64,000 nt of DNA, taken from NCBI GenBank assembly GCA_028023455.1, contig JAQFVV010006624.1, positions 124,001 to 188,000 on the forward strand, read 5' to 3'. This document shows positions 1 through 11,460 of the stretch, piece after piece. The notes beneath the pieces are model-generated. The model had not been told where the DNA came from, did no database searches, and saw only the letters and a list, made by a program, of their open reading frames with translations. Position 1 is the stretch's first letter; the number at the start of each line of letters is the position of its first letter. The position numbers and the translations under genes are program-made. This DNA comes from Epiperipatus broadwayi. Its lineage: Eukaryota; Onychophora; Udeonychophora; Euonychophora; Peripatidae.

Positions 1-1639
1 ACACGTTCAGTTTATTTGATTCAAATCTTTTCTTTATATCGTATTCATACTGATCTTTAAAATTAACTCGAAATCAAAAAAATTTTTTTTTTAAATGTAA
101 CGTTCGCTAAACCTAAAGTGATTCTTTACAAGCAATGAAAATATATTCGCGAAGTTAAAATAATTATGATCGGACGAGCAGCGCTAATCCCAAAGTATCT
201 GGTTAGCTTATCTAATGTCTATTTGAAAAGAAGAAATTGAGAAAATTATCTATTTAATGTTATTCAAATTCTTTACAAATTTATGGGCTCAAACATTTTA
301 CCTATATTTACACATACACACACCACATTATTTGTGTGTGTATAAAAATGTACATAAAAGTTGTATTTTATATAAATTTATTTAATAAAAAAATTAATAA
401 TATTTCTTTAACTTTTCAATACACAAATTAAATTTATTTTCAAATCGTATTATTATGAAACTTTTAAATAAGATGAATAAAATTGATTTTATAATTCTGT
501 TTCTATAATTTTAGTTATTCTAAAATAAAAGATATTTGTGAATGTTTTGAAAAACAGGATTTTAGTTAATTAAATATAATAACAATTTATTTAATTCAGA
601 ATATTATTACAATAAAAGTGTTGTTTTTTATTTTTCCCAACATAAATTCAATTGATTCAAAAATAGTAAAAAAAGTTTTCTTTTCTTTTGTCATATGTTT
701 TAATTTAATACTTTAATGCCTGGTTCAAATAAATATAAAGAGAGAATTTTTTTTTTTCTAGTTAGTTATTCAGTCATTTAAAAGTTGAAAGTTGTTAGTT
801 ACTAATTTAATTATCAGGAATTAATTAGTATGAATAAAAAAAACCTGCAGAACTATATCTTTAAGTGCAGATTCAAAGTTATTATAAAGTGACAAGTTTA
901 AAAAACCAATTGCGTTATATTATTGTTTGTTTAAAAGAAAAATTGGGTCGAAGCAATTAAAAACATTTTGGGTCTTTAAAACTCTCTATACTTATTGCCA
1001 CTTGTTTAGTGATTGAAAGAATCTGTCTCTGATAAATGTTCCCACAAAGTTCTTTCTGTGTTTTAAAATGAAGAAGTTATATCCAGTTTTGTTTAAATTA
1101 TCATTCAACATTTAATAATTAACTCAAAGTGGTCGTTAAAGTTTCCTATTTCAAATTAAAAATTAAAGTGACTGGACAAGAAATTAAATGAAATTATTTA
1201 TTGACAAAAATGCCAAATTATTCTGATTTAGAGATGATTTCTATTATTATTTTATAATAAATCTAAAATCTTTATCAGATCTAGAAACTTCAATACGCCT
1301 AAGATGTTTATATATAAAAGATTTCTGTTTTATTTCAAGAAAAATATTTAATTTTGTTTGTCAGGAATAAAATTTCAGCTTAGTTTGTAATCATAATCTA
1401 TATTGAAAATGTATATATTTAAGATAATATTTTATGTGTAGATTTGTATATTGATTGAGGTTCAGAATATATTTCAAATAAAAGTAAATCTAAAGAGGGA
1501 AGGGTAATAATTTAAGCCTTATCTGTTTTATAATGAAGTTTATGCAATAAACTTAATAAAGAAAAGTATCCATAATGATTTAAAACGTATTACTAGACTC
1601 CAAATTTGTAGTTAATATTCTTAAATATAAGATATGTAT
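1..1639. other. AT-rich noncoding DNA
   Basis: No open frame, repeat pair or RNA gene was recognised here. The stretch is A+T-rich with short homopolymers and a small TG/CA microsatellite near 310-345. It could be intron or intergenic sequence; nothing in it decides which. Confidence 0.5.
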
Positions 1640-2490
1640 ATTACAGTTTAGCAAGAAGTATTTTGTGAATTATAATGGAAAGCTAAATAAATAAAAGTAA
1701 ATGATTATTTAAGTCATCTAGATTTTACAAATGATATAATTATTTTTGCAAATAATGCTTTAGAACTTCAGGAAATGTTCCAAGATTTATCAGATGCAAG
1801 TAAAAAAGTAGGATTAAATGTAAATGTTAAAAAGACTAAAGTAATGTTCAATGGATTTTCTCAAAAGAAGAAAATAAAGATTGATAATGATGAGTTAGAA
1901 GAAGGTAATAATTACAAATACCTTGGTGAGATTATTACTATAGATGATGAAATTAATCAAATAATTAAACTTGGTTGGAGTGTTTTGGTAGAAATGACTT
2001 GATATTAAAAAGAAATATGCCAATAAATATGAACAGAAAGGCTTTTAATAAATGCATGTTACCAATTGTTACTTACAGATCTGAGACTTGGACACTTAAT
2101 AGAAGAGCAATACAATGATTTCAGACCACTCAAAGAAGTATGGAGAGATTCATATTAGGAATAACAAGAAAAGGTTAAAAATGAAATATAAGTGTGAGAG
2201 AACAAACAGGTGTTGCTGAAATCATTGAAAGAATTAAGAGACTGAAGTGGAGATGGGCTGGACATATTGCTAGAAGAGGTAATAATAGGTGAATAGTTAA
2301 AATCTTAAACTGGATTCCAAGAGATTGTAAAAGACCTATAAAAAGATCACATGTGAGATGGATGAATGAAATAAGGAAGCATGCTGAGTCATGTGGAGAA
2401 GAGAACCTAGAGATCATAGAAGATGAACTGAACTCAAAGAGATCTTCATCCTCCAGTAGATTGATCATAGTGAAAATGATGATGGTACTT
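1640..2490 (+). pseudogene. RTE-type LINE relic, 3' half of reverse transcriptase to 3' end
   Basis: Translating the plus strand in shifting frames gives the same protein order as the well-preserved RTE copy at 52331-53785: the segment around the catalytic box, a KKTKVMF stretch, YKYLG, ETWTLNRR and the Trp/Arg-rich C-terminal tail. The catalytic FADD box has decayed to FTND near 1717-1728, and stops plus frameshifts break the frame (for example after 2000 and within 2110-2300). The copy is 5'-truncated, lacking the endonuclease and the N-terminal RT half, which is normal for target-primed LINE insertion. It ends near a short GAT/TGA-rich tail like other copies here. It is a dead copy; the RTE clade assignment is from family knowledge of these motifs. 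Confidence 0.8.
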
Positions 2491-2499
2491 GAAAAATAT

Positions 2500-2960
2500 G
2501 AAATAATATTTTTCATTAAATTTACAGATCCTAATGATTAATTTTAATAAAAAAGTGTACATGTTGTTTTTTTAAGAAAATGTAAAAGTGTCTGTATTGG
2601 ATGTTAAAAAAAGTATATTAATTAACAAAGATAGTTAATTCTTTAGCAAGGTGACATTTTGATTGTTTACTCTGATAACACATTTGGTCAATATTCAACA
2701 TTTGATTTAACTATATTTTCTATATGAATTCAATAAATTGGACTTGATATATATTTATGAACAAAAATCAAGTTGCCTCCAGAAATTTAATTGTCATACC
2801 AATAGTTCATTTGTGTTTGCAATGTGTTCTTACATTATGATGTTTACACTGTCATTAATTAGCAGTATGCAGTGTACGATTGCATTTTTGATTGCAACAA
2901 ATGCATATAGTTTTTCAGATATTAGTCTGTGAAATTTTATATAGGTGGCACTTTTAAATA
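2500..2960. other. AT-rich spacer
   Basis: Sequence between two LINE relics. A 64-codon open frame at 2738-2932(+) has no recognisable motif and unremarkable AT-rich codon content, so I treat it as chance. Confidence 0.4.
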
Positions 2961-2964
2961 ATGT

Positions 2965-3605
2965 AGTTTTGTTAGTAGGATTGTTGAGTGTTATACTGAA
3001 AAGGAGTGGGATAGAAGAATAGATGCATTAATAAAGAATAGGGAGTTGGAGAGATGGAGAACTAGTATGGAGAGTAAAATGAGTTTAAATATATATAAAA
3101 GTAAACAGAACATTGGGTGTGAGTTAATTTATGATAATAGTAAGAAAAGTAGTTTATTGTTTAAGGCTCAAACGGGATCTTTAGCAACAAGGGAATATAC
3201 ACGTAAATGGAAAAATATGGGTGATTTAGTCTGTAAGTTGTGTAAAGAAGGCATAGAAAATATTAGGCATCTGTTACTTCAATGTAAATGTTTGGAAGCA
3301 GAAAGGGTACAAATAATGAAGTTATGGAAGGTTAAATATGAACAAAGTGATTATACAGAAAGTGAGTTATTGGTTTTTATGCTAGGTTTAGGAAAAAATA
3401 AGGGGGATTTAGATATGAAGGTCATGGAGTTGACAAAGATTATGTTGTGGAAATGGGATGGAGCAGATTATGGGAAAACTTAGTGTGGACAATGGAAAAG
3501 GAAGGTAAAGTGGCTAACAAGTTTCTCTGGGCATAGCTGCTGAGAGATTCCTGACTCTATTTAAGGAGAAGTCACAGTACATCACCTCACATCACATTAA
3601 TTTTG
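2965..3605 (+). pseudogene. 3'-terminal fragment of a non-LTR retrotransposon with a CCHC-like finger
   Basis: An open frame of about 160 codons is readable to the stop at 3483. It begins upstream of the TTG at 3046, so no true start is present: it is the C-terminal piece of a longer protein. It contains Cys-x2-Cys-x8-His-x4-Cys at about 3232-3285, the arrangement of the zf-RVT-type finger found after the reverse transcriptase of several LINE clades, preceded by a Thr-Gly-Ser-Leu-Ala segment typical of that region. After the stop, about 110 bases lead to a CATCA/CACATCA-type simple tail at 3577-3598. The same 3' end recurs reversed at 40182-40232, so this is a dispersed family distinct from the RTE copies. 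Clade (CR1, L2 or other) cannot be fixed by eye. Confidence 0.6.
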
Positions 3606-4009
3606 CATAGACTCTCACTGCTAAACCTGTTACATCTGGAAAAGAACATGTTTAAATGCAACCATTATTCATTTTTTATCAACATTTTTTTTACTCATCA
3701 TAACAAGTAAATTATATAATAATTATTTACAATTTTTTTTTTGCGAAAAAAATTTCTATAAAGAGCTTTGGCTAGAATTACAGTGTTGTATGAATTCCTA
3801 TTTTACATATATAAACATTTAAAGCATAAAGCTAAACTCATCAATAAATAAGCAAAATTAGCCCAAATTTACAACTCAACCAGATTAGCCAAGCAAAAAT
3901 AAACTCTAAAACATTTTTATGCCAATTGAATGAATGATTTATAGAATGACTTAATGTTTTACATGCAACATATAAAGATTATAGTTTAATTAGGTTTGTG
4001 ATGGAAGAT

Positions 4010-4375
4010 AGATCTTTTTTAAAGATAAGAATGGCCATCTTATCTTTATACCTAAATATAATTATATAAACCCATCTAAAACATTTTGATATGAATGCAT
4101 GAAGATTTACTCTTCATAACTATAGTCCATTGCAATTATTAATTTATAGTTAAACCCAGTGACATTTTCAAATTTACAACTGGTAAATATTTGATGATAT
4201 TAGAATCAGTTTAATAACAATATAATTTATGTATGCAGTTTTCATTAGTAATTGTGAATATAAAGTTATGAAGATAAATCTTCTTGCTCTCATTTTGTGT
4301 TTTAGATGGGCCTTTATAATTCAATTTGGGTACAAAGATAAGATGGCTGTTCTTATCTTTTAAAAGTCTTTTTGT
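4010..4375. repeat. Foldback element with nested palindromes
   Basis: The outer arms 4021-4082 and 4299-4360 are inverted copies with a few mismatches, and inner arms (about 4101-4140 and 4244-4283) continue the inversion, so most of this segment could fold into one long hairpin. Each outer arm also contains its own palindrome built on AAGATAAG...CTTATCTT. No coding sequence is present. The sequence just left of it (3917-4005) recurs at about 16075-16150. It is best described as a MITE-like or foldback repeat of unknown family. Confidence 0.6.
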
Positions 4376-4379
4376 TGTA

Positions 4380-7095
4380 TTTGGGTTTGAATGTGTCCTG
4401 AATTCTCACTATAACATTGGTGAGTTAGTGACATGATTAAACAGTGCATGTCAGAGGATAATTTCCTTCTGATTTAGAATGAGAATATCTAATGGGAAAA
4501 GTAAAATTGAAGGACAAAAATGGAAATATTTACCTTGAAGTAGTAAAAGAGTAGATGTTTGTTGTTGGATAAAAAAATAAATTATATAATAGATTGGTAA
4601 TTATTGCTGGAAAACACAGCAAAAAATAAAATGAGATTGATTAAACCATAATATGCTACTGTTACAAAAAATATGAAGAATGCATAATTATTTGGAAAAG
4701 AATTATGATATTTGTTTTAATATTTGAAATGATATCTTTGCATTAGCTAGACAAGTCAGAAATTGTTAAATAGAGTATAAAAATGAGTATGGAGTATATA
4801 TGAGGAAAAACTGTGCCAGCAAAAAAAAAAAATGCTCAAGGTTATATAGGGTGACCTTTTTAATGATGAAAATTAAAATTAAATTTAAAATATTTAAAAA
4901 TTATTAAATATACAAAAAAAAAGTTGAAAGAAAAAGTATTTGAATGTGATTATGGAAAGATGACAATAACCATATTGGGCAAGAAGTTTGCAATGTGCAA
5001 GTTAATAAATAAATAATTTAATTTGATGTATTTATATAATAAATGTTGATAAATATATAGAGAATACTTTGAAAACAAATAATTATGATAAATGGGAAAA
5101 GAGAATAAATAAGTTGGTTGGAGAAAAAGAATTAGAGTTTTAAAAACGTATTTAAAAATTAGTTTGAAGTTTATATAAGAATAAAACATAAAATATGAAG
5201 GAATAAGATAATAATCCTAATGAAAACTTATTTTCATTGGTATAAGAGCAAAGAACATCTTAGATATAAGATAAAGACGATAAAAGTAACAAAGAGAATT
5301 AGGTTGCAGATGTACTGGATATGAGAGAATAATCAGCATTTATTTTTGCACATAGAATTTTGAAGAAGGAGGGGAATAATTTTGTAGAGTGTGAAAGAAA
5401 TTCAAAGACAAGAAGAATGAAAGATTATGATTTTTATGCTTAAAAGTCATTGGAGAATTTGATATTAAGATTGAACTATTAAAAAATGTTTTTATTGAAA
5501 TTGGACAGAATGAAGGAATGAAAATAGCAAGATAATTGTGTAATAAAAAATCAAAAATAGATGAATTTATTGAGAAATGTAAAGATATTGGAGAAAATGA
5601 TAGTTTAACGTGGAGTAGCAGAATTTCTGGCCAATTAACCTGTACATAGACATAAAACGATTTTACATTATATCCTTATAATATCACATATCTATCTACC
5701 CATTCATCCATCTATGGATTTAGAATTTATTTAACTAAATCAAATTGAAAAAAGATTATTTATTATTAATATAAAATATAGTCAGTTAATAATAATTTAC
5801 AGCAAAGCACATCTTAATGATATTCTAAACATTTTATTTTCATAAGCTTACCTTAAATAAATTGCCTTTTAAAAATGACTCATAATTTAATATCTAATAT
5901 TACCATTCCTTGTATTTCCTAGACCCCATTATTTAAATATATATATAAACAGGGGTACTTTTTAAAATGCTCGCACACACATATTAAAAAATCAATATAG
6001 TTTTGAACACTAGTAAAATAAATTAATTGGAACAACTCCCCATTAAACTGATTGAAACAACTTTCAACCTTTGAGAAAAAAATGGACTCAGGGGTATCGT
6101 TTATTACTTTTCAGATAATAAAACCAACTCACACAATCTTGCTTTCTATAGTTATTAAAACACACATACTATATATATAAATTGTAAGGGTGCAGATGAA
6201 GAAAAAAATATTAAAAGGGAATATTAAAAGAGAACCTGAATATTGTCGAGATGAATTTAAATATATTATGTTTATAAGTAAATATGTTAATGCACAATTT
6301 ATTAAACTAGCCCGTGTAGATTATAAACTATAATTTTTTATTCATGATAATTATTAAACCAGATATTTTTAATCTTAATCAACTATAGATAAATTCTTTA
6401 CAAAGTTCTGCTTATCATTTCTAAATCACCATCCCTCAAAAATAATAAAAATAAGGCAAATATTGAAAATAAATGTAATCTTCTGAGGATAGTTTTCATT
6501 TATTTAGATTTATGATGTTTATCACGATATAAAGCATCACCTCTTTGTTTAGAGTGGTTGTCTGCAGATCCAGTTCAAATCCGTCAAATATTTTATTAAA
6601 CTTTTATGGTTTAGCACCTCATGGAAGCAAATATCCTAATTACGATTCACCCAAACTAATTACATTGATGAACGGAATTATGCTTAAACTTAACAACTTT
6701 ATTAAGCTAGTGCAGAGATCAGAAAACTACAGCTTGCGAATTAAATGTAGCTTTTTGATCCCAATGTCGCGGCTCTTTTTATAATGATAAGCATAAACAC
6801 ATTTTTTTTCATTTTTACGTGTAATTTGTGAATAAATATTTTAATGATTGTAGAAGAGGGAAAAATTTGCACTACAACATTGTTTCTTGAATTCAGATTT
6901 ATTATAGAATAGTAATTATTGACTATGATAAAAGTTTAATATTAGAAATTTGTGAATAAATAAAACTGTCAAAGTATTTTTTTATTTTTATTTATTTTTT
7001 TATTTTTAAAAGAATTTTTATTTAAAATAATGTTCAAATATATCCACACCCATTCAAAAATTCATATTTTGGAGAGACATAATTTTCATCTTGCT
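4380..7095. other. AT-rich noncoding DNA with no recognised gene
   Basis: No gene or repeat pair was recognised. A 79-codon open frame at 6545-6784 lies in a slightly more GC-rich patch; its start carries the string AGTTCAAATCC, which resembles a Pol III B box, so a decayed tRNA-derived SINE is possible but unproved. Short purine-rich runs at 5300-5600 give no continuous protein. Confidence 0.4.
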
Positions 7096-7099
7096 TTTT

Positions 7100-7586
7100 A
7101 ATAACTGAAACACAGGCTTATTATATACCTGTGTCTATATATATATATGTAATATATAGGGTATATGAGCACAGACTTTCACACAACCCACCACTCTCCA
7201 CTCTATCTAATAACACTGATACACTTAAACACATACATGTTTGAAAAGATAAATAATCACCAATATACATATTTCATGCTAAACCAGCAATCATCAGTTG
7301 GTCCAGATTATCATCTCCACACATATATACTATAAGTGCTCAGATATATATTAAGATAGACAATCCTCATACTTCAATGGACAGGCTTCAATCTACCCCA
7401 CACTCCAACTCTTCAACCGTCCATCTAATTGAAAATCTGATGATGGAATGATCAAAGGCCACCCTGAGGCTGAGATACTTGTCATACCCATGTTGACCTA
7501 AAGTCAATCTGAACCCCACATGTACAGGACATAATCCATTTAATACATATGCAAGGATGGACAGAAATCTCTTCAATGTAATAACT
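7100..7586 (-). mobile_element. Hammerhead-ribozyme dispersed repeat, copy 1
   Basis: A segment of about 75 bp at 7100-7174 recurs nearly unchanged in the same orientation at 7579-7650. This gives a direct-repeat spacing of about 478 bp that probably marks a unit of the element. Reading the minus strand, the unit contains a hammerhead motif (7248-7315) and then a segment shared with 49156-49239 and, more distantly, with 45450-45540. Parts recur at 8590-8690, 45235-45549 and 56030-56360, so the family is dispersed. There is no protein. Known relatives in behaviour are metazoan retrozymes and the schistosome Sm-alpha SINE-like repeats; which of these it resembles more is not decidable here. Confidence 0.65.
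7248..7315 (-). ncRNA. Type I hammerhead ribozyme, near-complete core
   Basis: On the minus strand the conserved core CTGATGA (7291-7297) is followed by a short stem-loop II (TTGCT...AGCAT), then GAAA (7272-7275), a minimal AT-rich stem III (ATA..TAT) and a predicted cleavage triplet ATA. Stem I is formed by CCAA before the core pairing with TTGG after the cleavage site, and by ATAATC with GATTAT further out, leaving an internal loop as in natural type I hammerheads. The family rules (CUGAnGA, GAAA, cleavage after NUH) are established; activity is inferred. One weakness is a U-U opposition at the base of stem II. Confidence 0.75.
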
Positions 7587-7885
7587 GAAACACAGGCTTA
7601 TTATATACCTATATCTATATATATGTAATATATAGGGTATATGAGCACAGTTATTACATTGTAGAGATGTGTGCCCATCCTTGCATATGTATTAAATGGA
7701 TTATGTCCTGTACATGTGGGGTTCAGATTGACTTTAGGTCAACATGGGTGTGACAAGAATCTCAGCCTCAGAGTGGCCTTTGAGCATTCCATCATCAGAT
7801 TTTCAATTGGATGGACGGTTGGAGTGTGGGGTAGAGTGAAGCCTGTCCATTGAAGTATGAGGAGTGTCTATCTTAATATATATCT
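7342..7885. repeat. Inverted duplication of the hammerhead repeat
   Basis: Arms 7342-7586 and 7649-7885 are reverse complements with few differences, separated by about 62 bp. Both arms show a matching 60-codon open frame on opposite strands (7388-7576 minus, 7671-7853 plus), which is simply the mirror image and not evidence of a protein. The right arm lacks the ribozyme core, which lies outside the inverted part. High arm identity in an AT-rich background suggests a recent inversion-duplication or head-to-head insertion. Confidence 0.8.
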
Positions 7886-8281
7886 TGCTTTTTAATGGAA
7901 AGAGGGGGGGGGAGATACCTCTTTCTTTGCTATTCATTAACGGGGGAGAGTAAAACATAAACAAAGTAGTTATTCGTGTTAAAAAGTTTGCAGATCCTTG
8001 AGCTAATTAATGCATAATAAAGATTATATAAATATTTACACAACAATCAAAATTACAAAATAAACATGAAAATAGATTAGTTAGCTTTAAGAATGTGCTA
8101 AAATATTATTTTCCACTGATCATTCTTAATCATGAGCCTATATTTTAAAAATATGAGTTTCATGCGTAATGAATAATTTTGCTTCAACATTTTGAATCAT
8201 TCATAAAAACTAATAATAATAATCTTTGAATTTTAACGTCGTTCATGTATAAAGAAATTATAAAGCTTTCCTCTTAACATA

Positions 8282-8751
8282 TATTATATCTTTATTTATA
8301 GGTATTTAAAAAGAATGGTGAAGTATGGAGATGTTTATTATATCTATAAAGATATTACATACGGGATAGAGAAAGGTGAATAACTCCGTGTGTGCAAATT
8401 TAAAAAATCAGATATATTAATCTTTAACTGAGGTTTAAAGTTTATATCTGTGCTAGAGATAATCTCTAGTTTCGAAAATGATTAGTAATAATCATTAGTG
8501 TATTTATCTGAAATGGATGGCGTCAAAGTTGTGAGTGGAGGAAGTTTGACAATAGTAAATATAACAAAGTACTCTAGATAAATACTTTGCATATAATAAA
8601 GATGTATATGAGAGATTGTGGCCTGGGTCAACTGATGAGTGCTGGTTCAGCACGTAATGCATTTTGGGGGTCACTTGTCTTTTATTATATCTTTATTTAT
8701 ATGTATTTAAAAAGAATGGTGAAGTATGGAGATGTTTATTATATCTATAAA
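8282..8751 (+). repeat. Repeat unit flanked by 68-bp direct repeats
   Basis: A 68-bp sequence at 8282-8350 recurs with one or two differences at 8684-8751. Between them lie a block also found at 57392-57545 (around 8430-8560, with the perfect small hairpin CTAGAGA/TCTCTAG) and a second hammerhead motif at 8618-8674. The direct-repeat layout with a spacing of about 402 bp parallels the 478-bp spacing at 7100-7650 and may represent one and a bit units of the same or a related hammerhead repeat. Confidence 0.6.
8618..8674 (+). ncRNA. Hammerhead ribozyme, one core substitution
   Basis: CTGATGA (8632-8638) is followed by a perfect 6-bp stem II (GTGCTG, loop GTT, CAGCAC), then GTAA where the core expects GAAA (8654-8657), then a weak stem III and TTGG. 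Distal stem I pairs GTGGCC (8618-8623) with GGTCAC (8669-8674), six pairs including one G-U, plus CAA/TTG next to the core. The A-to-T change in GAAA would be expected to cripple cleavage, so this copy is probably a decayed ribozyme. Confidence 0.65.
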
Positions 8752-8759
8752 TGATTCCA

Positions 8760-10630
8760 ATACTGGGGAAGAAAGAAATTTATACATTTGTATAAACATA
8801 ATAATAATACAATAATAAAAAATAAATTTAATATTTATATGAATAAATAATAGAAAAATTCATTTTTAATGCCTTTTATACAAATTAAAAGAGAAAAAAA
8901 TTCGCAATAATATTATTTATTATATGCACATATATTTAACTCAACTTTCGTTTGATTTATTAAAATTACACAAAAACATCACTACTGCATGGATACAGAA
9001 ACAAACTAATAAACATAGAAAAGAAATAAATATAAATACAAAATAGACACTACATAAAATATCGGGTTGAAACAAAACAATACTAAAGATTATATATATA
9101 TTGTGCCAGCCCGAGTATAACGGCCATGCACAAAATGGCTGTTGCTAAAGATTCAGCACAGCTAAAATTTATCATATTAAAATTGTAATTTTTAACAGAT
9201 CTATTAAATCATAATTTAGATGTGTATTTGGAGGTACTTATATATAGTACATAAATAAATGGGTTTGATTTATATTATATTCCTATTATACCCACAGTAC
9301 AAGTGTGTGCAGCATATGTGTTAATAATTTTATTCACACAGCAAATCTATATCATAAAGGGAAAACTAAGCTTTTAACATTTGTTTCCGTGTGGAACAGT
9401 TTTTTTGTATTTAAGTTTATTACCACTTGTAAATGTTCTGATACACTTATATAGAAATGTATTTTTTTTCTTTTTCCTAAAAATTGTTAAATAGAATTTG
9501 AATTTTGTACTTATTAGAATTTAAATTTTATATTTATTAGGATAAGATGGTTGGTAATTAATATTAATTTATCAAAAAAAAAAGAAAAAACCTTTTGTCA
9601 ATTGTAATCTACTTTTGGTCAAAGAAAAATGTTTTGTATAAAAAAAATTGTTCTAGTTGATCGTGGATAAAGATAAAATCAAAAAGTTGATTTTATCTAA
9701 AAGAATGTAAGCATAATGGGTGGTGTAATTAATAAATATGGCAGCTATACAAATTCCAATATTAGAGAAATTGTACTTTAATGCATAAAAAGTGAAAGAA
9801 TGTAGGTAAAGTAATATGAAAGTATAGTCTTATTATTGGCTGATGAAATAGTTTGTAGGGGGGTATTACAATTGTACTAATTGGGTCAGATATGTGCTAC
9901 TTACTTGGGGCATGGAGTTCAGTTTTGTCCTAGCTCGCTAAAGCAGTCAGATGGCAGAGGTTTAAGAAAAAAACTTTGTTTCCAGCTTGTCCCAGAAATA
10001 GGACGATTTATGTTTACTAAAATAAGAGTTGGCTCCAGCGTGTCTAAACAATGGAATGGTATATGCTTGCGGAAAATAACAAAGCAGAAAGAAAGGAGAA
10101 ATGATATCTGTTTGCTAAAAATTATAGTTGTATCTGGCTGGTCTAAAGAATAGAAAGGAAATTTGAAATTAGCCATTCGAATATGGGAGGATCATTAAAT
10201 GGATTTTAGAAAAGTTATCAACAGTATGAATCCCCTATCTGTTTAATAAATACTTTCAAAAAGAATTTTATTATTGCTATAAAAATTATTACATTTACTC
10301 TTTTGAGTCATTTTGCATATATATGTTTATATTGTGAGTAAAAAAAGATAATATGGTTATATACATATGGGGAACAGGAAGAAGGGAATAGTTGGCCAGT
10401 GTTTTTTTTTTTTTTTAATAATACAAATTAATTTCATTAAAAAAGTCTCTGAGTGTTTTATGTAGACCATTTGGAACAAATGATTTTTTGGTATTTTGTT
10501 GTTCAAGAAGGTCAGCAGTCTTAACAAAATGATCTCTATTTCCTATGTGGTTTGAAGAGAAAGGTTCAGTTCCTTCCATGAATAATTATAGGGATGTTAG
10601 GATGCTGTGGATTTTGAATAGTCTCCAAGT
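8760..10630. other. AT-rich DNA with a GC-richer unrecognised patch
   Basis: Nothing coding was recognised. A 90-codon open frame at 9881-10153 falls in a less AT-rich patch containing loosely repeated pieces (variants of CTGGCTGGTCTAAAGAAT and CCAGCGTGTCTAAACAAT), suggesting a decayed internally repetitive element rather than a gene. A short block at about 9103-9165 is also GC-richer and unexplained. Confidence 0.4.
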
Positions 10631-10639
10631 ATTCTCATA

Positions 10640-11460
10640 AAGAAACTTTGTTGATATAATTTCATCTTTTTTTAATCTTGTTTAAAGTACTGATGAATAT
10701 TGTCATTGCATTCGGTGGTGGGATATTGAAGGTGATTTTGCATCTAGTTATCCACAGTGAGTATATAATAAAAGTCGATATTCTTATGTGAATGAAGTTT
10801 CTGTCTTTCATGCAATCTTTAATAGACAGCATCTTATAAAAGTCCATTGAGGTATTTTGGGCTATCATTAGCCGTACAGATGTCAAGCCAGTACAGGATA
10901 GAATCATATGCTCAAAGGTTTCTTCCTCTCTATTACAGACAGGACAGCAAGGATCTATGTTTTTATAAATCTTCTGTAATGGAGGAAATAGTTTGTTGGA
11001 ACCGATTCAAGTTAGCTTGATTAAAAAATCCAAGAACTTTGGCTCATCCATAAGAATTTGAATAGTGTAGTAATTTTGATTTGTTACTCCAAGTTTTGGT
11101 CTTAATTGTGAAGGTTGGGGGTTCATTAATGAGTGGGCGGTCCATATGGAGATTTTGGTAAGAAAGCACTCGGAGGAGTTGCCATTGAATTTGTAAAGAT
11201 GGGAGAGGATTTGGTCTATCCAAGAGGACTTCTCAGGTGGAGGCGTATCTGTGGGAGTTATTGGTTCTGTTGCAAGGATGCTGTCGTATTTTTGTATCAG
11301 GTTGACTACCACTGTGTGTGCTTTTTGATAGAATATTGCCTGAATGGAATGAAGGGACATTCCATTCTGTTTTCTATGGAATTGCATTTTTGCTGTGCTG
11401 ATGGATGAAGTACGACCCTTCCAAAACAGTCTTGCACGTGGCAAGCATAATCTTTAGTCA
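10640..11460 (-). pseudogene. Decayed LINE C-terminal region
   Basis: Minus-strand frames give a 145-codon segment (11444-11007) followed, after a frame change, by about 80 residues (10907-10662). The junction near 10900-10965 encodes Cys-Pro-Val-Cys followed by Glu-rich residues, then His and, four residues on, Ser-Cys, matching the Cys/His finger that follows reverse transcriptase in several LINE clades. No reverse transcriptase core is present. It differs from the finger at 3232-3285 and probably comes from another family. Frame breaks show it is dead. The upstream 145-codon part has no motif I can name. Confidence 0.5.
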
